Origin: Trichostrongylus colubriformis
Taxonomy: Eukaryota > Nematoda > Chromadorea > Rhabditida > Trichostrongylidae
Direction: 5' to 3'
Assembly (NCBI GenBank): GCA_963978905.1
Contig: OZ022261.1
Span: 30,501,686-30,565,685 of the forward strand
DNA: 64,000 nucleotides
Shown in pieces: positions 48,601 to 60,600 of this stretch. A program made the position numbers and the translations under genes. Under the pieces are notes generated by a model. It worked only from the letters and a program-made list of their open reading frames with translations. It ran no database searches and was not told the origin of the DNA. Numbering within the stretch: the first letter of the stretch is position 1; each line of letters opens with the position of its first letter.

Positions 48601-51600
48601 GCCAGAGAAATGGGAATCCTTTTCGATGCACATTTCGCACATGCTACGATGCGGCCGCGATCTTGACCGTCATTGAAGGACGTGCATTGAAAGAGTTTCA
48701 GTTACACGTCGATCGTCTGGAACGTCTCCCAACAATTTTCCATCGGGATGACCCCTGCCTCCCTATCGAAGATGGAATGTGGGATTGGAATTCGGAACCA
48801 TAGGGTACACATATAGCAAGATAGGTGATTTGCGGCTTCATCCAGTGACTCCCATTTTTCAAATGAGTCTTGACCCACTTAGTAGGTTGAGATGGAAGGG
48901 GATGTTTGGTCTACTTGGGCTGGAACCTCTTTATGCATAGCGCTACCAGGCGCAGCTGGCCTTAGCGCGGAAGGCGGTGACATTCTTCTATATGGTACTT
49001 GTAAAAGATCCTTTTGTAGAAGATAGGTTTCTAAAGGTCGCTATGTTCATTGAAGGTAATGTGTTCGCCGCCCTAAGCAGTATGCATGTTATTGATGTTC
49101 AAAGATGCGCGAAGAATTTTGACATGGTGACTGCGGACAAAATCGCTACAAAGCTTCTCATGACGCTGGACAACAACAGGTATTCGAATGCTGCTTCAGT
49201 TTGATTAATTTTATGTCATAGTCACTTGAGACCACTTTTACTAGCCGCTATATTGAAATTGTTGGACTGAATAGTCGGCTAGTGATAAAGGATGCAAAAA
49301 TTGCAAACAAAAAAAAATCGCAGAGGACTTCTAAGTGAAGCTTGAGTTCAGTATACAGGACATGACAAAAAAGCGTCACTTTTCTGCATCCGCTTTCAAC
49401 ACTGCATTAGAAGCATCATAGAGGCGATTTCGGCTAACAGTGGGCACGTGCAATTCCTCAATTTTCAGCAGTTGCATTCACGATGCCTTAGCATGATGCC
49501 AAGACGTCGAGTGACACTCCAAGTGTTTTATTCAAATTGGTTTTTCACCATGAACATTTTTCTACTCTTACTCTTAAGCTTGCTATCTCTCATAATTTCG
49601 CACTGCGCGATATAAAATGACAATGGCAACCTTCTCCGCCAGCCGCCAGTCTGCAACTCGTCCACTGAAGCGTGTAGTTTGAGGTGAAGCGCGCTAGGAT
49701 CGCAATAGCGCCCCAAAGGCACCTTCGTCGACGCGTGCTTCATTTTTACTTCCACTATTTTCATTTACGAAGAACAACGTTTTCGATTGCGCTTTCCTTC
49801 CTTGCCCATTCCAGCGCCTTCAATGGAATCTCATCGAATCCTGACCCGTTGTTGACCCTGACGTGTTTTCACCGCAAATTCAAGAGAACACAACAATATC
49901 ATCAAATTTCATAACGGCCCTTAGCACCGACAGGATCAGGAGCGTTTGCCAAGGCAGCATGATGCAACTCGGCGAAACTGCAACTACATCTCCCTCGCAC
50001 TCTACCCTGCTGAGGTCTGTGCCCGGCAGTCAAGGAGGCTTATAACGAGTGGTGCAACAGAACATTGCTATTATATCGCTGAAACACTGCTGGAGGCCTG
50101 ACCAGAACATGGGAAGTGACATGGCGGATCATAGCAGCGTTGTCCAAGCAGCGAGACGTCAGTGGCTTTTTGAAAGCGGAACGACTGTCCCGAAGCTACC
50201 CACAGGAGACCCACCATGGAAGTTGGCTCTGCAGTTTCAGGCATGCAGCCATGCAGTGGGTGTTCTTAGGCCCGACGGCATCATCTTCTGATGACGGTGA
50301 TGATAGTGAATCTTTCCTTGTTCCTGTTCATGAAAGGACATCTCAGGCTTGCCATTACTTTTATCTCATACATAACTCGATTAATAACTTGGTGTAACTT
50401 AACTTTGCATAATTAGCGGCCGTCAGCCCTGATGAAAGTGATTGGCACACCCTGTAGAGAAGGAATCGGCTGCACGAAGTGTGACCATCCTGAGCGTTTC
50501 CCAATGCATCAAGGGCACCCATCACTTTTTCTCACTCATCACTGCTTTCGAATGTGACGCAAGCTGCTTTCATACCTCGCAGCAAACGCACGCCAAGCCT
50601 AGATGCCGCTCGCAAGCCGTAACGCAAGCCTCACGCAACACTTAGTATTGGCGGTAATTTGGGATAGTGTTAAATGTGGAGTATAACATTGATTAATATT
50701 TTGCAAATACACTCAGTGACACGGAAGACTACAAGGAGGTACTGTATTCAACTTCGCGAATTATGAACGACCTTTCCCCTTCGGTACTCGAGGGTATAAT
50801 ATTGCTGCTAGAGCACTACAGGAGTATCCTTGGAATGACGTCATCATCAACTTTTTCTTCGCGAACCAAGCGAGAGGTTGCTCCATCAATTATGACAAAT
50901 GAGCAAGAGGTAGCGTTGTATTTTTTAATTTGAATAGGAGCATTCCGGAAAGTTATCACAAATTATTAGTTTGGAAAAAGACAGGATGGCTCACTGTTGT
51001 GCAAGGAAATTATTCGTGCAACACTATAAAACAGAGCTTCTATTAAGAATATCAATATATTCACTCAAGATATTTCTTTCTGTTTTCGCCGCGCCCGATA
51101 TTGTAGTCGCTGGCACTATGGGTTACAGAAACCTCTTTTCGGCTGCCTTCTACTACCACGACGGGATCGCTGCAGTCTGACGACGCAGTTCCGTATGAAA
51201 AGTGCACTCAAACGGTTTGCAAGCCAGCGCTTGGTGGCAGCATTTAGTAAGCGAGCGCGCCCAGCGGAAGGTGCTCTTCATGTGCCTCTGCCTCTAGCCA
51301 TAGAATTTACTAAAATTTATCCTTAATACATGAACAAATACATGAAAGGTGTTGAAGATATAAACAATGAGAGTCGCACGAAAAGGCATAAAGGGAAGAT
51401 ACATAATAGGACAATCAGCAAGATGCATGGCACGATATCATAGGGAGATCCTCCGAAGAGCGGGATGATGGCTGTCCAGGGCGTCGCCCAAGAGATGGAG
51501 AAGAACGGTCCTAGCGTCCTCGGTCCGTGTAGGCAGCTATCTCCTCGAAGCCTTCATTCTTCTTTCGCCACGCCCTGAAATGTTGAGATGAGTCATGGAA

Positions 51601-54600
51601 AAACATCCCAAGGAAAAACACCCGTTTGCTGTCGACGCGGCGAATCCCTTACAATTTATCCTAGCATGATCTCAGTGAGCCAGCCACTTACCACCCTTGC
51701 AAATGTATGGGTGCGTATCGTTACGGCGGGATTACGCAGTGACGTGTGGCGCGATACATGCTTGCTAAGGGTGCCGTATGCAGATGGTTTCTCAAACGAT
51801 AACCATGTGTTGCGCCTTATTTCGGGCACGAAATTTGACAAAAGAGATCGTCCAAACTAAATCAAAGCGGAAATGTTTTTAGTATCACAGATGTTTGTGC
51901 TGTGATATTTTGTAATATGCTCATATCGAAGATTGCTGGCACCTGTATTTAGTCATTCCTCATTCTACTTTCAAAAATCTTTCTCATTGCTAAACCAACG
52001 TTATTGCTTTAGGCAGATGACATGCTTAGCATGTACGACTTGTTACTGGAGAAGAATCAGCAAATAGTCGACGTTTATCTTCTGAACATTCAAGATTTCC
52101 TCAGTACATTTTGCATACAACTGGATGAAACGACCTCGCGTATCATGAGCGCGAAGGTATATCTTGAAATTACCTCAAAGGCATCGTGAGGGGTAAGTAG
52201 AGAGTGAGCACTAAGAATGCGTGTCCTTTGAAAACAATAAATCCACTTCAGGAGAAGTGATGTGGGGCGAAACCAGCATTGATAAAGCGTGAGTTGGGGT
52301 CTACCACGATTCCACAGCACTGCGAGTGGCGCTTCATCCACCGGAGAGTTGGTGAGGGCGGAAACGTTCGCGGCCCATACCCCTCGCCCGTCTGCACTCC
52401 GTCCCTGCCCCCGGCTAGTGGCAGATAGGGGCGCGGAAAAGGGGTTTTCGCGGTCTTTTTTCTTGCGTTTTTCGCCGTTTTATTCCGTTCTTTCGTCACT
52501 TTTACGCTGCTGAGCACCCCTACCTTTATATTCCACGCCAAATTGACCTCTTCCGGTGTCTTCAAGCACTCTGTAAATCCAATGGCAAAAAAATGTTTCA
52601 GGGCAACGGATACACAACGATACAAGCACAAAGCCTTGTGCCCGGTGCGCAGAACTTTTCGAGTTCTGCGTATAGCATAGCAGGAGAGGTTGGACAGATG
52701 GTGTGTTTATTTATTTGACTATGACATTTTTTTCGAAAAAAAAAGAATGAACTGCAGGAGCCATCGAACTCCTAATGTCCACTTCTGTCATTCGCAATTT
52801 GTCTAGAGGCAGTGGAGTACGATTGTGTGCCTAGGAGAAAACAATACGCCAGCTCTAAATGGAAGGCTGAAGATTGAAGCGGATGGAAAACAGCGCATTT
52901 TACAGTGAAATTCGCGTTATGTGAAGCGGTTCTATGCAGTACACTAGCTCCCGCCCAGGCACGACCCCTCCATACAAATCCCAAATGCTCTGTGTATGAT
53001 CGTCACTCTTCCACGCGACTCCGATCGATACCATAGTGGTGCGGCGCAGCGGAAAACACGTCCATTACAAAAACTGACGGCTGAATCAGGGATCCAAGTC
53101 TGGTTTTTATTTCACTTCATTTTGTTTTTTCTCCACAACGAAGTACATCTACTTTTATTCTCAATGTTCGACTGATTGTCGTGGCCACTGGTCTTTAGCG
53201 CACATCAATCATCAAAATTAATCTACATGTCAAACATGTCGGGGATTATTTCCATGTGGACTAAAAGTATTTTTTGTGTGACAATATCACGTACTACTCT
53301 ACTCGCCTCACACAACTTTCACTAGGCCCTGCTTGAGTTGTCTTTGAAGGAATCGACCACTGAAAAATGATTTTCTTCGTTACCAGTATATTCACGTTGA
53401 GGGAACGAAGATTGGGACTGTTCACGTAACTTTCCCTACAGTGCGTCTCCAAACGCGGTGGGTACTAGCTCGGAGGCCCCACCCGCTCGTCCATCATTTT
53501 TAGAAGCTGGATCTCAGCCGAATTCACATTTTTTGCGTGAATCTTTGCATACGGCCCATATTAGGCAAATACAACATAAATATATGGGTAATAGAAAAGC
53601 TTATTCTTCCGTGGATTCCCTCCATGAATCGAAAGTGTAAAAGAGTATCACCTGTATCTCCTGTCGTTTCGTTGTTCATCGAGAGTCAGCAACGTCTCCA
53701 TTCGTCCCTGTCGCGAACCATAGCAGTCCAGCGAACGTAACTGACTCCAGGGACGCGTAGCGTCTCGTTCCTTTCGCGCAGAGCTTTCGTGAAGAAGTCT
53801 GATCATCGAGCCGATGGTCGTCAAGGTTCGTTTGACAAATACGACAGCGTCCCTGACCTTTGATCGACGACGGAGTTCGGAACTGCGGATTGCCCTCTGC
53901 GCTTGCGTGTATCGGGATACTCCTAGCATTGTCCTCTCGATGGCGCCTTGGATGACGCCGACCGATGCTCCTCCTGCTTACGTAGAGTCCAAGTCTCCGA
54001 GGCGTATGTTAGGGCAGAAAGAACAACGGAATCGAAGAGATGGGCGCGGAGCCGGATGTTCTTCGTCTTCTTCACTACTCCCTCGATGGTCTTGAAGGCT
54101 CTACAAGCCGCTCTTTTCCTCCTGCTCAGCTCTGATGCTGAGTCGTTCATCATATTGACTTCTCGGGCGTGAATGGGGCATCAGGAACCAATCCGTTTCT
54201 CATGAACATCGTCTTCATCAAGTTCAGCTGCGGACCGATCTTTTCACACTCGCAGTCGAAATCGGCTAGCATCCGTTCCGCTTGCTGGATTGTCGGTGTT
54301 ATTACACGATGTCGTCAGCGAAGCGGAGGTGGTGTAGATGCCGGCCATCGACCTTCACTCCCATTCCTTCCCATTCCAGTTGACGCACGACGTTCTCAAG
54401 AGCGGCGCTGAATAGTTTAGGCGAGATAGTGTCGCCTTGTCGAACCCCTCTCTTCCCGTCGATGATGACTTCCTTGTAGAATGGCGAGATCCTGGTCGTG
54501 AAGTTGCTGTAGAGCTCACGAAGTACTCTTATATACTGAGTAGGCACACCCTGGTTTCCCAGGGCTTTGATAACCGCTTCTGTCTCAACGGAGTTGAAGG

Positions 54601-57600
54601 CTTTCTTCAAATCGATGAATGTGAGACATAACGGCATTTTGTACTCTCGCGATACTTCGATGAGTCTAGTGACCGTGTGGATGTGATCGATTGTACTGGA
54701 TCCTCTCCGAAACCCTGCTTGCTCGCATGGCTGTCCTTCGTCTAAAGTTCTACCGATCCTATTCAAGATGACACGAGTGAAGAGCTTGTAGACTACAGAC
54801 AGCAGGCAGATTGGACGATAATTGCCGATGTCGTGTGGATCTCCCTTCTTATACAGCAACACAGTCCTGCTAGTTTTCCACGATGTGGGTACCTTGCATT
54901 CGGACAGGTAGCGTGTGAAGAGTCGGGCCAATGTTTTGACGATGACTGATAGGAGATTCTTCAGATGTTCCGGTCTGATCCTGTCGGGGCCGGGTGCTGT
55001 ACCATTCTTCACCGACGAAATGGCGTGTCGGACTTCGCAAGGGAGAATTGATGGCACGACATATCCAATCCTGCTTCAGATTGCTCCTAGGCAGTCGGAC
55101 AGGGCTATTGAAGAGATCCGCGTGGAAGTCGTAGATGACCTTCTTTATATCCCTTTGGGAAGCAGTAACTGTACCGTCCGGACGGCTGAGACCGGTCATT
55201 TTGGTCTTAAAGCTGGCGAAACTTCGGCGAGCATTGCGGATGCTCCTTCCAGCCTCTGCTGCTTCAGCCAGCACTGCTGCTTTTCTTTCCTTGGGATCTT
55301 TTTTTATCGCCTCTCTCCATTTCTTCGCAAGTTCGGACTTTAGCTGGTAGTCGCCTGAGCTCATGCGGCTCCACGTTGGCGCATCAGCTCGAGAGTTTTT
55401 GAAGAGAGATGCCTCTTGTTAACTTTCAATTTCTCTGCCCTCCCGGCACAATCGCGAAGATGCTCAACGAGCCGGTGTGCGGATCTCATCCTGATCGCCA
55501 GTGTTGGATACTCGATGTGGAAGACGGGATAGGTTGCAGCTTTATTAGAGCAGTGTGGATAGAATGAATAATAATGAAAAGAAACCGCCTTATATACACT
55601 CCTAATGGGCGGTCTATATCATTGGCTTTATCTTTATACCATTCTACAGTGAGTATGATGCCTTCATGCAGATCACGCATTCGGGGATGTAACATCTCCC
55701 TTCTGAGACGAACAATACTAGTGTATGTATTCTTCTTCGGATTGATCTGCAAACGAGTCGGAGGGTGTGTTGTCCGTGTTTCTCGTGGAGGCGAAGTTGT
55801 TACGCCGGTAGTTGGGGTTGCGAGACGATCCTCGTCCGACCTGTCATCCTGAGGGGTCGGCATATCGGCATCCGCAAACGGCAGTAGCGGGAATTTGAGC
55901 TGCTCCATAACTTTAGTCGTGTCGTTATGGTCGGTTCTGGGACGCAATTGATTCGCGTGTCTTTTCCAGAGTTGGCCATCGACCTGTACATCGTAAAGAC
56001 ATTGTCCATGACGAGACTTCACATATCCCTTGGTCCATCTTGGGTACCCGGTCGGTAGTCCCGGATCCACACAAGGTCCTCTGGCCCGAATATCTTCGGG
56101 CGCACACCATGATGGCTATTGAACTGGGTTTCCATCTGTGAGTTTCTTCCAGGCTCCGTGATAGTTCCAGTGGGTTTCAGAAGTGTAAGCGTGGAACGTA
56201 GGCGTCATCCGAGAAAAGCTTCAGCTGGTGACCGTTCAGACAAAGTGGGACATGGTGTCCGACGATAGTTGAACAGGAATGTTAGTAGAGCTTTTTGAGT
56301 CCTTCCTTCCCTTCCGAGTTTTCGAAGGTTCCTCTTGAATGTATCTACAAAGCGTTCCACTTGGCCTTTGGATTGCGGATGGAATGGTGGTGAGCGAAGA
56401 TGCTTGATTCCGTTTCGATCACAAAAATCACTGAATTCCTTCGACGTGAACTGCGTTCCATTGTCTGTGACGACTGTTTCGGGATATCCATATCGCGAAA
56501 AGATGCAGCGGAATTCCCTGATAGTTGCAGAAGATGTCGTGTGCGACATCTCAATGATCCCAGGCCATTTGGAATAGGCGTCCACAATGACCAAAAACAT
56601 CCTTCCATCGATTGGGCCGGCGAAGTCTGCATGGATTCGGTTCCACGGTTTTCCTTCGGCTGGCCACGAGTGCAGAGGAATCTTAACAGGATCTTTGGCG
56701 TTTTCCTGACAGGAAGCACAGGATTTCACTTTTTCTTCGATATCCTTGTCAATGTTTGTCCAGTAGCAGGAATCCCTTGCCAACATTTTCATTTTCCAGG
56801 ATTGCCATGGTGTAGGTCCGTTAGCACAGCGGCGCGTAGGCTATGTGGGATCACGATACGATCACCAAACATATGCATCCTCTATGGGTCGTGAGGTTAT
56901 TGCGCATTGCCATTTTCCAGTCTGAATGCAGTGGAGAATTTTCCTCAACTTAGGGTCCTTAAGCGTTTCTTCTGCAACCTTGCCAGCAGTGACTGGAAGT
57001 TTGGTAGATATTAATGGCATCGCGTTGATTTCGGCGATGACCATATCCTCTGCTGGCGTTGACTGTTCTGCAATAAGTCGGGACAGCGCGTCAGCATGTC
57101 CGAAGTTTGTCGTGGTCCGATACTCAATCGTGAAGTTATAGTTGAGCATGATGAGCGACCACCGTTGGAGTCGGTTTGCCATGTAGAGGGGTATGCCCTT
57201 TTTGTTTCCATAGATTGCTAAAAGCGGTTTGTGATCCGTCAGTAATTGAAATGGCGTCCGTGGAGGTATCGGTGGAATTTCCGAACCGCGAAGACTAGGG
57301 CCAGTTCTTCCTTCTCTACTTGTCCGTAATTCTTCTCGGCTTGTGTGAGTGTGCGGCATGCATGACATATAGGCTTTTCCGTACCATCCGAGAAGCGATG
57401 CGATATGACTGCTCCAATCCCATAGTCGGAGGCATCAGCTGCGACAACTATCTCTTTGGAAGGGTCATAATGGGTGAGGAGCAAGTCCGATGACAAGACC
57501 TTCTTAGCACGATTGAAGGCTTGTTGGCAGTCGGCGGATTATCGATTATCGAAGAGATTATCGTCAGCGTTTTCGATATCGGAATCCTTCCATACACCTG

Positions 57601-60600
57601 CGAGAGAAACGAAGTGATCCCACTTGCTGACCGTCTTGGGTCTTCGCTTCTTGAATCTCTCTCTTTCCACGTATCGAAAAGAGGAAATTTGCGCGGATGA
57701 GACCATTTTTTAATCCCGTATAGAACTACGGAACAACAGCGACGTCGGTTGGGCAAAACCTTCGATTGAAGAAGACGTGATCGATCTCATTATGGAATTG
57801 TCCACCGGGTGATTCCCAAGTCCATCGCAAATGAGAGGGCTTCTGGAACTGTGAGTTACCATAGATGGAGTTGATCGACATCATAAACTCAGACAGCCTT
57901 TCATCTTGCTTATTCCATTCCGTTCCGTGAGTCCCGATGTGAAGCTCATTTTCAGTTCTTCTGGGGCCGACATTGGAGTTGATGTCGCCGACGATGACCT
58001 TGAAGGAGGTGTGGTCTTTCCTATAGAACTTCTCCAATTCCACAGAAAATGCTTCGAGCTCGTCCTCGTCCTTACTTGATGTTGGTGCGTAGGCGACGAA
58101 GATGGTCAAAGTCGGAATTGAACCGCATCTTTCAAATCGCAAACGTCCGATTCGGGTCATCAGATTTTTGTACGAATCGATGTTTATGGCTAAGTGCGTG
58201 TTGACGAGAACGCCCACACCGCCAACGCCTCGCCTGTCGCAGTTCCAAGGAACAGTTCTCGCAAGTCTCGTACACGGAAACTGAGAAAGAAATACAAAGA
58301 ATATCAGTGGAAATTGAGAATGGTCTTTGAATCCGACCCGAATGCTTACATCAGATCTGTTATTTGAGCATTTCAGATAACGTTCTCGACGGAATTCCGT
58401 ATACGATTCAGTTCATGGAATTGTGGAGTGCCAACGGTAACCTGTCATAATATATGTTTGGCTACGTCACAAATAAAAATGGCAGCTCTCTTCAAAAACC
58501 AACAACTTATGCAACACTTTTTTGGAGGCACTTATGACGCAGTATCAGTCAACAGCTCGGTCTCTCAGTTGTATTACGTGAGTTTAATATCTGATCGCAG
58601 TCTTTCAAATCGCTCCCGAATCTCCCCTGCTAAAAATTTCTTGACTACGGGCCATCCTTCATTTGGACACGAATGCTGAGGCACCCCCATTAGCTATTTG
58701 AAACTTTGACTTTTAGTACGCCGCGGGAAACTCTTCATTGCTCATTTTTTATTTATTTAGTGCCCCCTTAAGAATGAGATGAACGTATTTCAGAGTGGAA
58801 CCATTAGAAAAACAGGACTAGGATAAGACTACGTTCATATTCGGCGACGCTATCGCTATGCACTCAACGAGGCTCTGCGGTCAATGCATTGACATGCTCG
58901 ATTACGGCCCTGTACTGCGTCTCGCGATCGCCGAGTATGAATGCAGAAGGAGAAGAAACCCACCACGTAGAAGCAAGGATGTCCAGTTTACCTCCTCCCC
59001 CTTCATCGTTGATCTTCGCTCTGCCCTTTGTAGAGCTGAGCCAGGCTAAGTGACTGGTTAGTTAAGCGCGCTTGAATGTGACCGTGTTTAAGATGGTGTG
59101 CACTGGTTTGTTTTCTCCGCGCAGCATACACTCGCACTTTTCAGATTCAACTACGTGATCCCTTGACTGGACAAGAAGTTATGCTTCATAATACTGTACA
59201 GTATTCCGTATATATTCCATTGACAAATTATCAGTCTTCACACTACTATGCAGTAAGCATTTCAAGATCTCTACAGAAAAAGCAGATTCCTTTCAAATTT
59301 TACTTTTCTTTCAACTCATTCACTTCCTGAGTTTGAAAATTCATAGTGAATAATTGCAGTTGCTTGGCTTTTCGAAACCTTCAGTGAACTGATAGATTAT
59401 AGTAACCGTGGAAGTTTATCGTTTCATTACAGTGTTTACTGTTTGTTGGTTACTGGAAGGAGAACTGTAACACTAGCAGTTTTGCAACGCAAATTGACGG
59501 TGTACCGCACATTTTGTGTTCGTGTTCAGCATCTGGCCTACTCAGGTGCGATATCACTCGTATTACTCTGTTAGGGATGCACAGGGTTGGCGCAGCAATG
59601 CGCCTTCGCAAATGACGTCGCGCCCGGCACATGCGACGCGAACTTGCTGACGGTGAATCGTGGTCCCGCGTGTGTGTGGCGTTTGCCTCGTGTGGGCTGG
59701 TAGGCGGCAATTCACGCGGCGATGCGGTATACCTCAGCGTTTATGGTGGGGCGTGAAGAGTAATGGAACCGATAAAGGCTAGGGTGGTTAGGAATTTTGT
59801 CAGACATAGGCTTGTTCTTCCTTTCATTAGTGGTTATGAGATGAGCTTTTCTTGTGTAATACTTCCACTTGTTTCATACTCTCATATTACCACCCCGATC
59901 ACTTGCTGTTCTTATTAGGGAACATCATTTTGAAAAGTTTGATGACAATGTGATAAGATCCGCTCTTTTCCTATTTGTTGTGATGCTATTACATATGTAC
60001 AAGCACACTAAGTATATACAAACTGCTTATCACTTCAGCAACGGAAAAGAAATAAAGCGGATCGCACCACACTGACATCATGACCAAAAAAGTAGTTTTA
60101 AATAAGGGAAAATGGAAGGAATGAAATATTTAAGCAACATTATATCGTAGACAGTTTAGCACGGCTCCAAAATCAGGCGACCTTCTTGACCAACGCAAAA
60201 AACAATTTCTATCTCATTGTCATTACACTTTCGAATTTGAAAATTAAGTTCCTAAAGGGAGCAATAAGAATCTTAATGGTAATACATATTTCACGAATAA
60301 GAACGCAACATTCGTAAAAGTTCAACTTATAAACACGGATGGGAGAGAAGAAAAGCTCTTTTTCAACGAAGCTCTTAAGTATCTTGATCTTAATCAGCAC
60401 GACTGCGAATTCTCCAGTCAACGACGCCGATGCGGGACGCAGTTTGACGGGGCACATTGTCGTACCGGTCCGGATGAGCCAAAGGCCCGTCTTCCGTGGT
60501 TCCGCCTACAAGGGTGTGTGCACTTATGACGGAAAATCGCTTCGCGGCGCCATCAGCACGGCTTGCCGAATCGATTGCCCTTGGGAGCTCGGCAAACAGT

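Larger units (their letters stand above)
55476..57535 (-). mobile_element. Ty3/gypsy LTR retrotransposon, 5' truncated, nested in RTE
   Basis: Minus-strand order: RNase H (57535-57100), linker, integrase (56205-56792), C-terminal tail (to 55760), polypurine tract, 3' LTR (55476-55694). Protease, RT and 5' LTR are absent; the left break lies within sequence just ahead of RNase H. Frameshifts near 57250 and 56800. It interrupts RTE copy 2 at the equivalent of position 19905 of copy 1. Confidence 0.88.
53644..58277 (-). mobile_element. RTE-type retrotransposon copy 2, split by a gypsy insertion
   Basis: The same family as 17958-20745: the 3' part (53644-55475) and the 5' part (about 57568-58277) are separated by the gypsy element. 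Endonuclease frame 57726-58217 ([19 protein letters not shown]); RT frame 54302-55057 ([24 protein letters not shown], ending at FADDIV); then frameshifts, a deletion near 54163 and fragments down to 53648. The FNS in place of FDS alters the first catalytic-motif Asp. Lies in the intron between exons 31 and 32. Confidence 0.9.

Noticed and set aside
58437..58485. Intron inside exon 32 (GTAACC to TGGCAG)
   Set aside because: Splicing it would break the frame, whereas read-through gives a continuous protein-like sequence.
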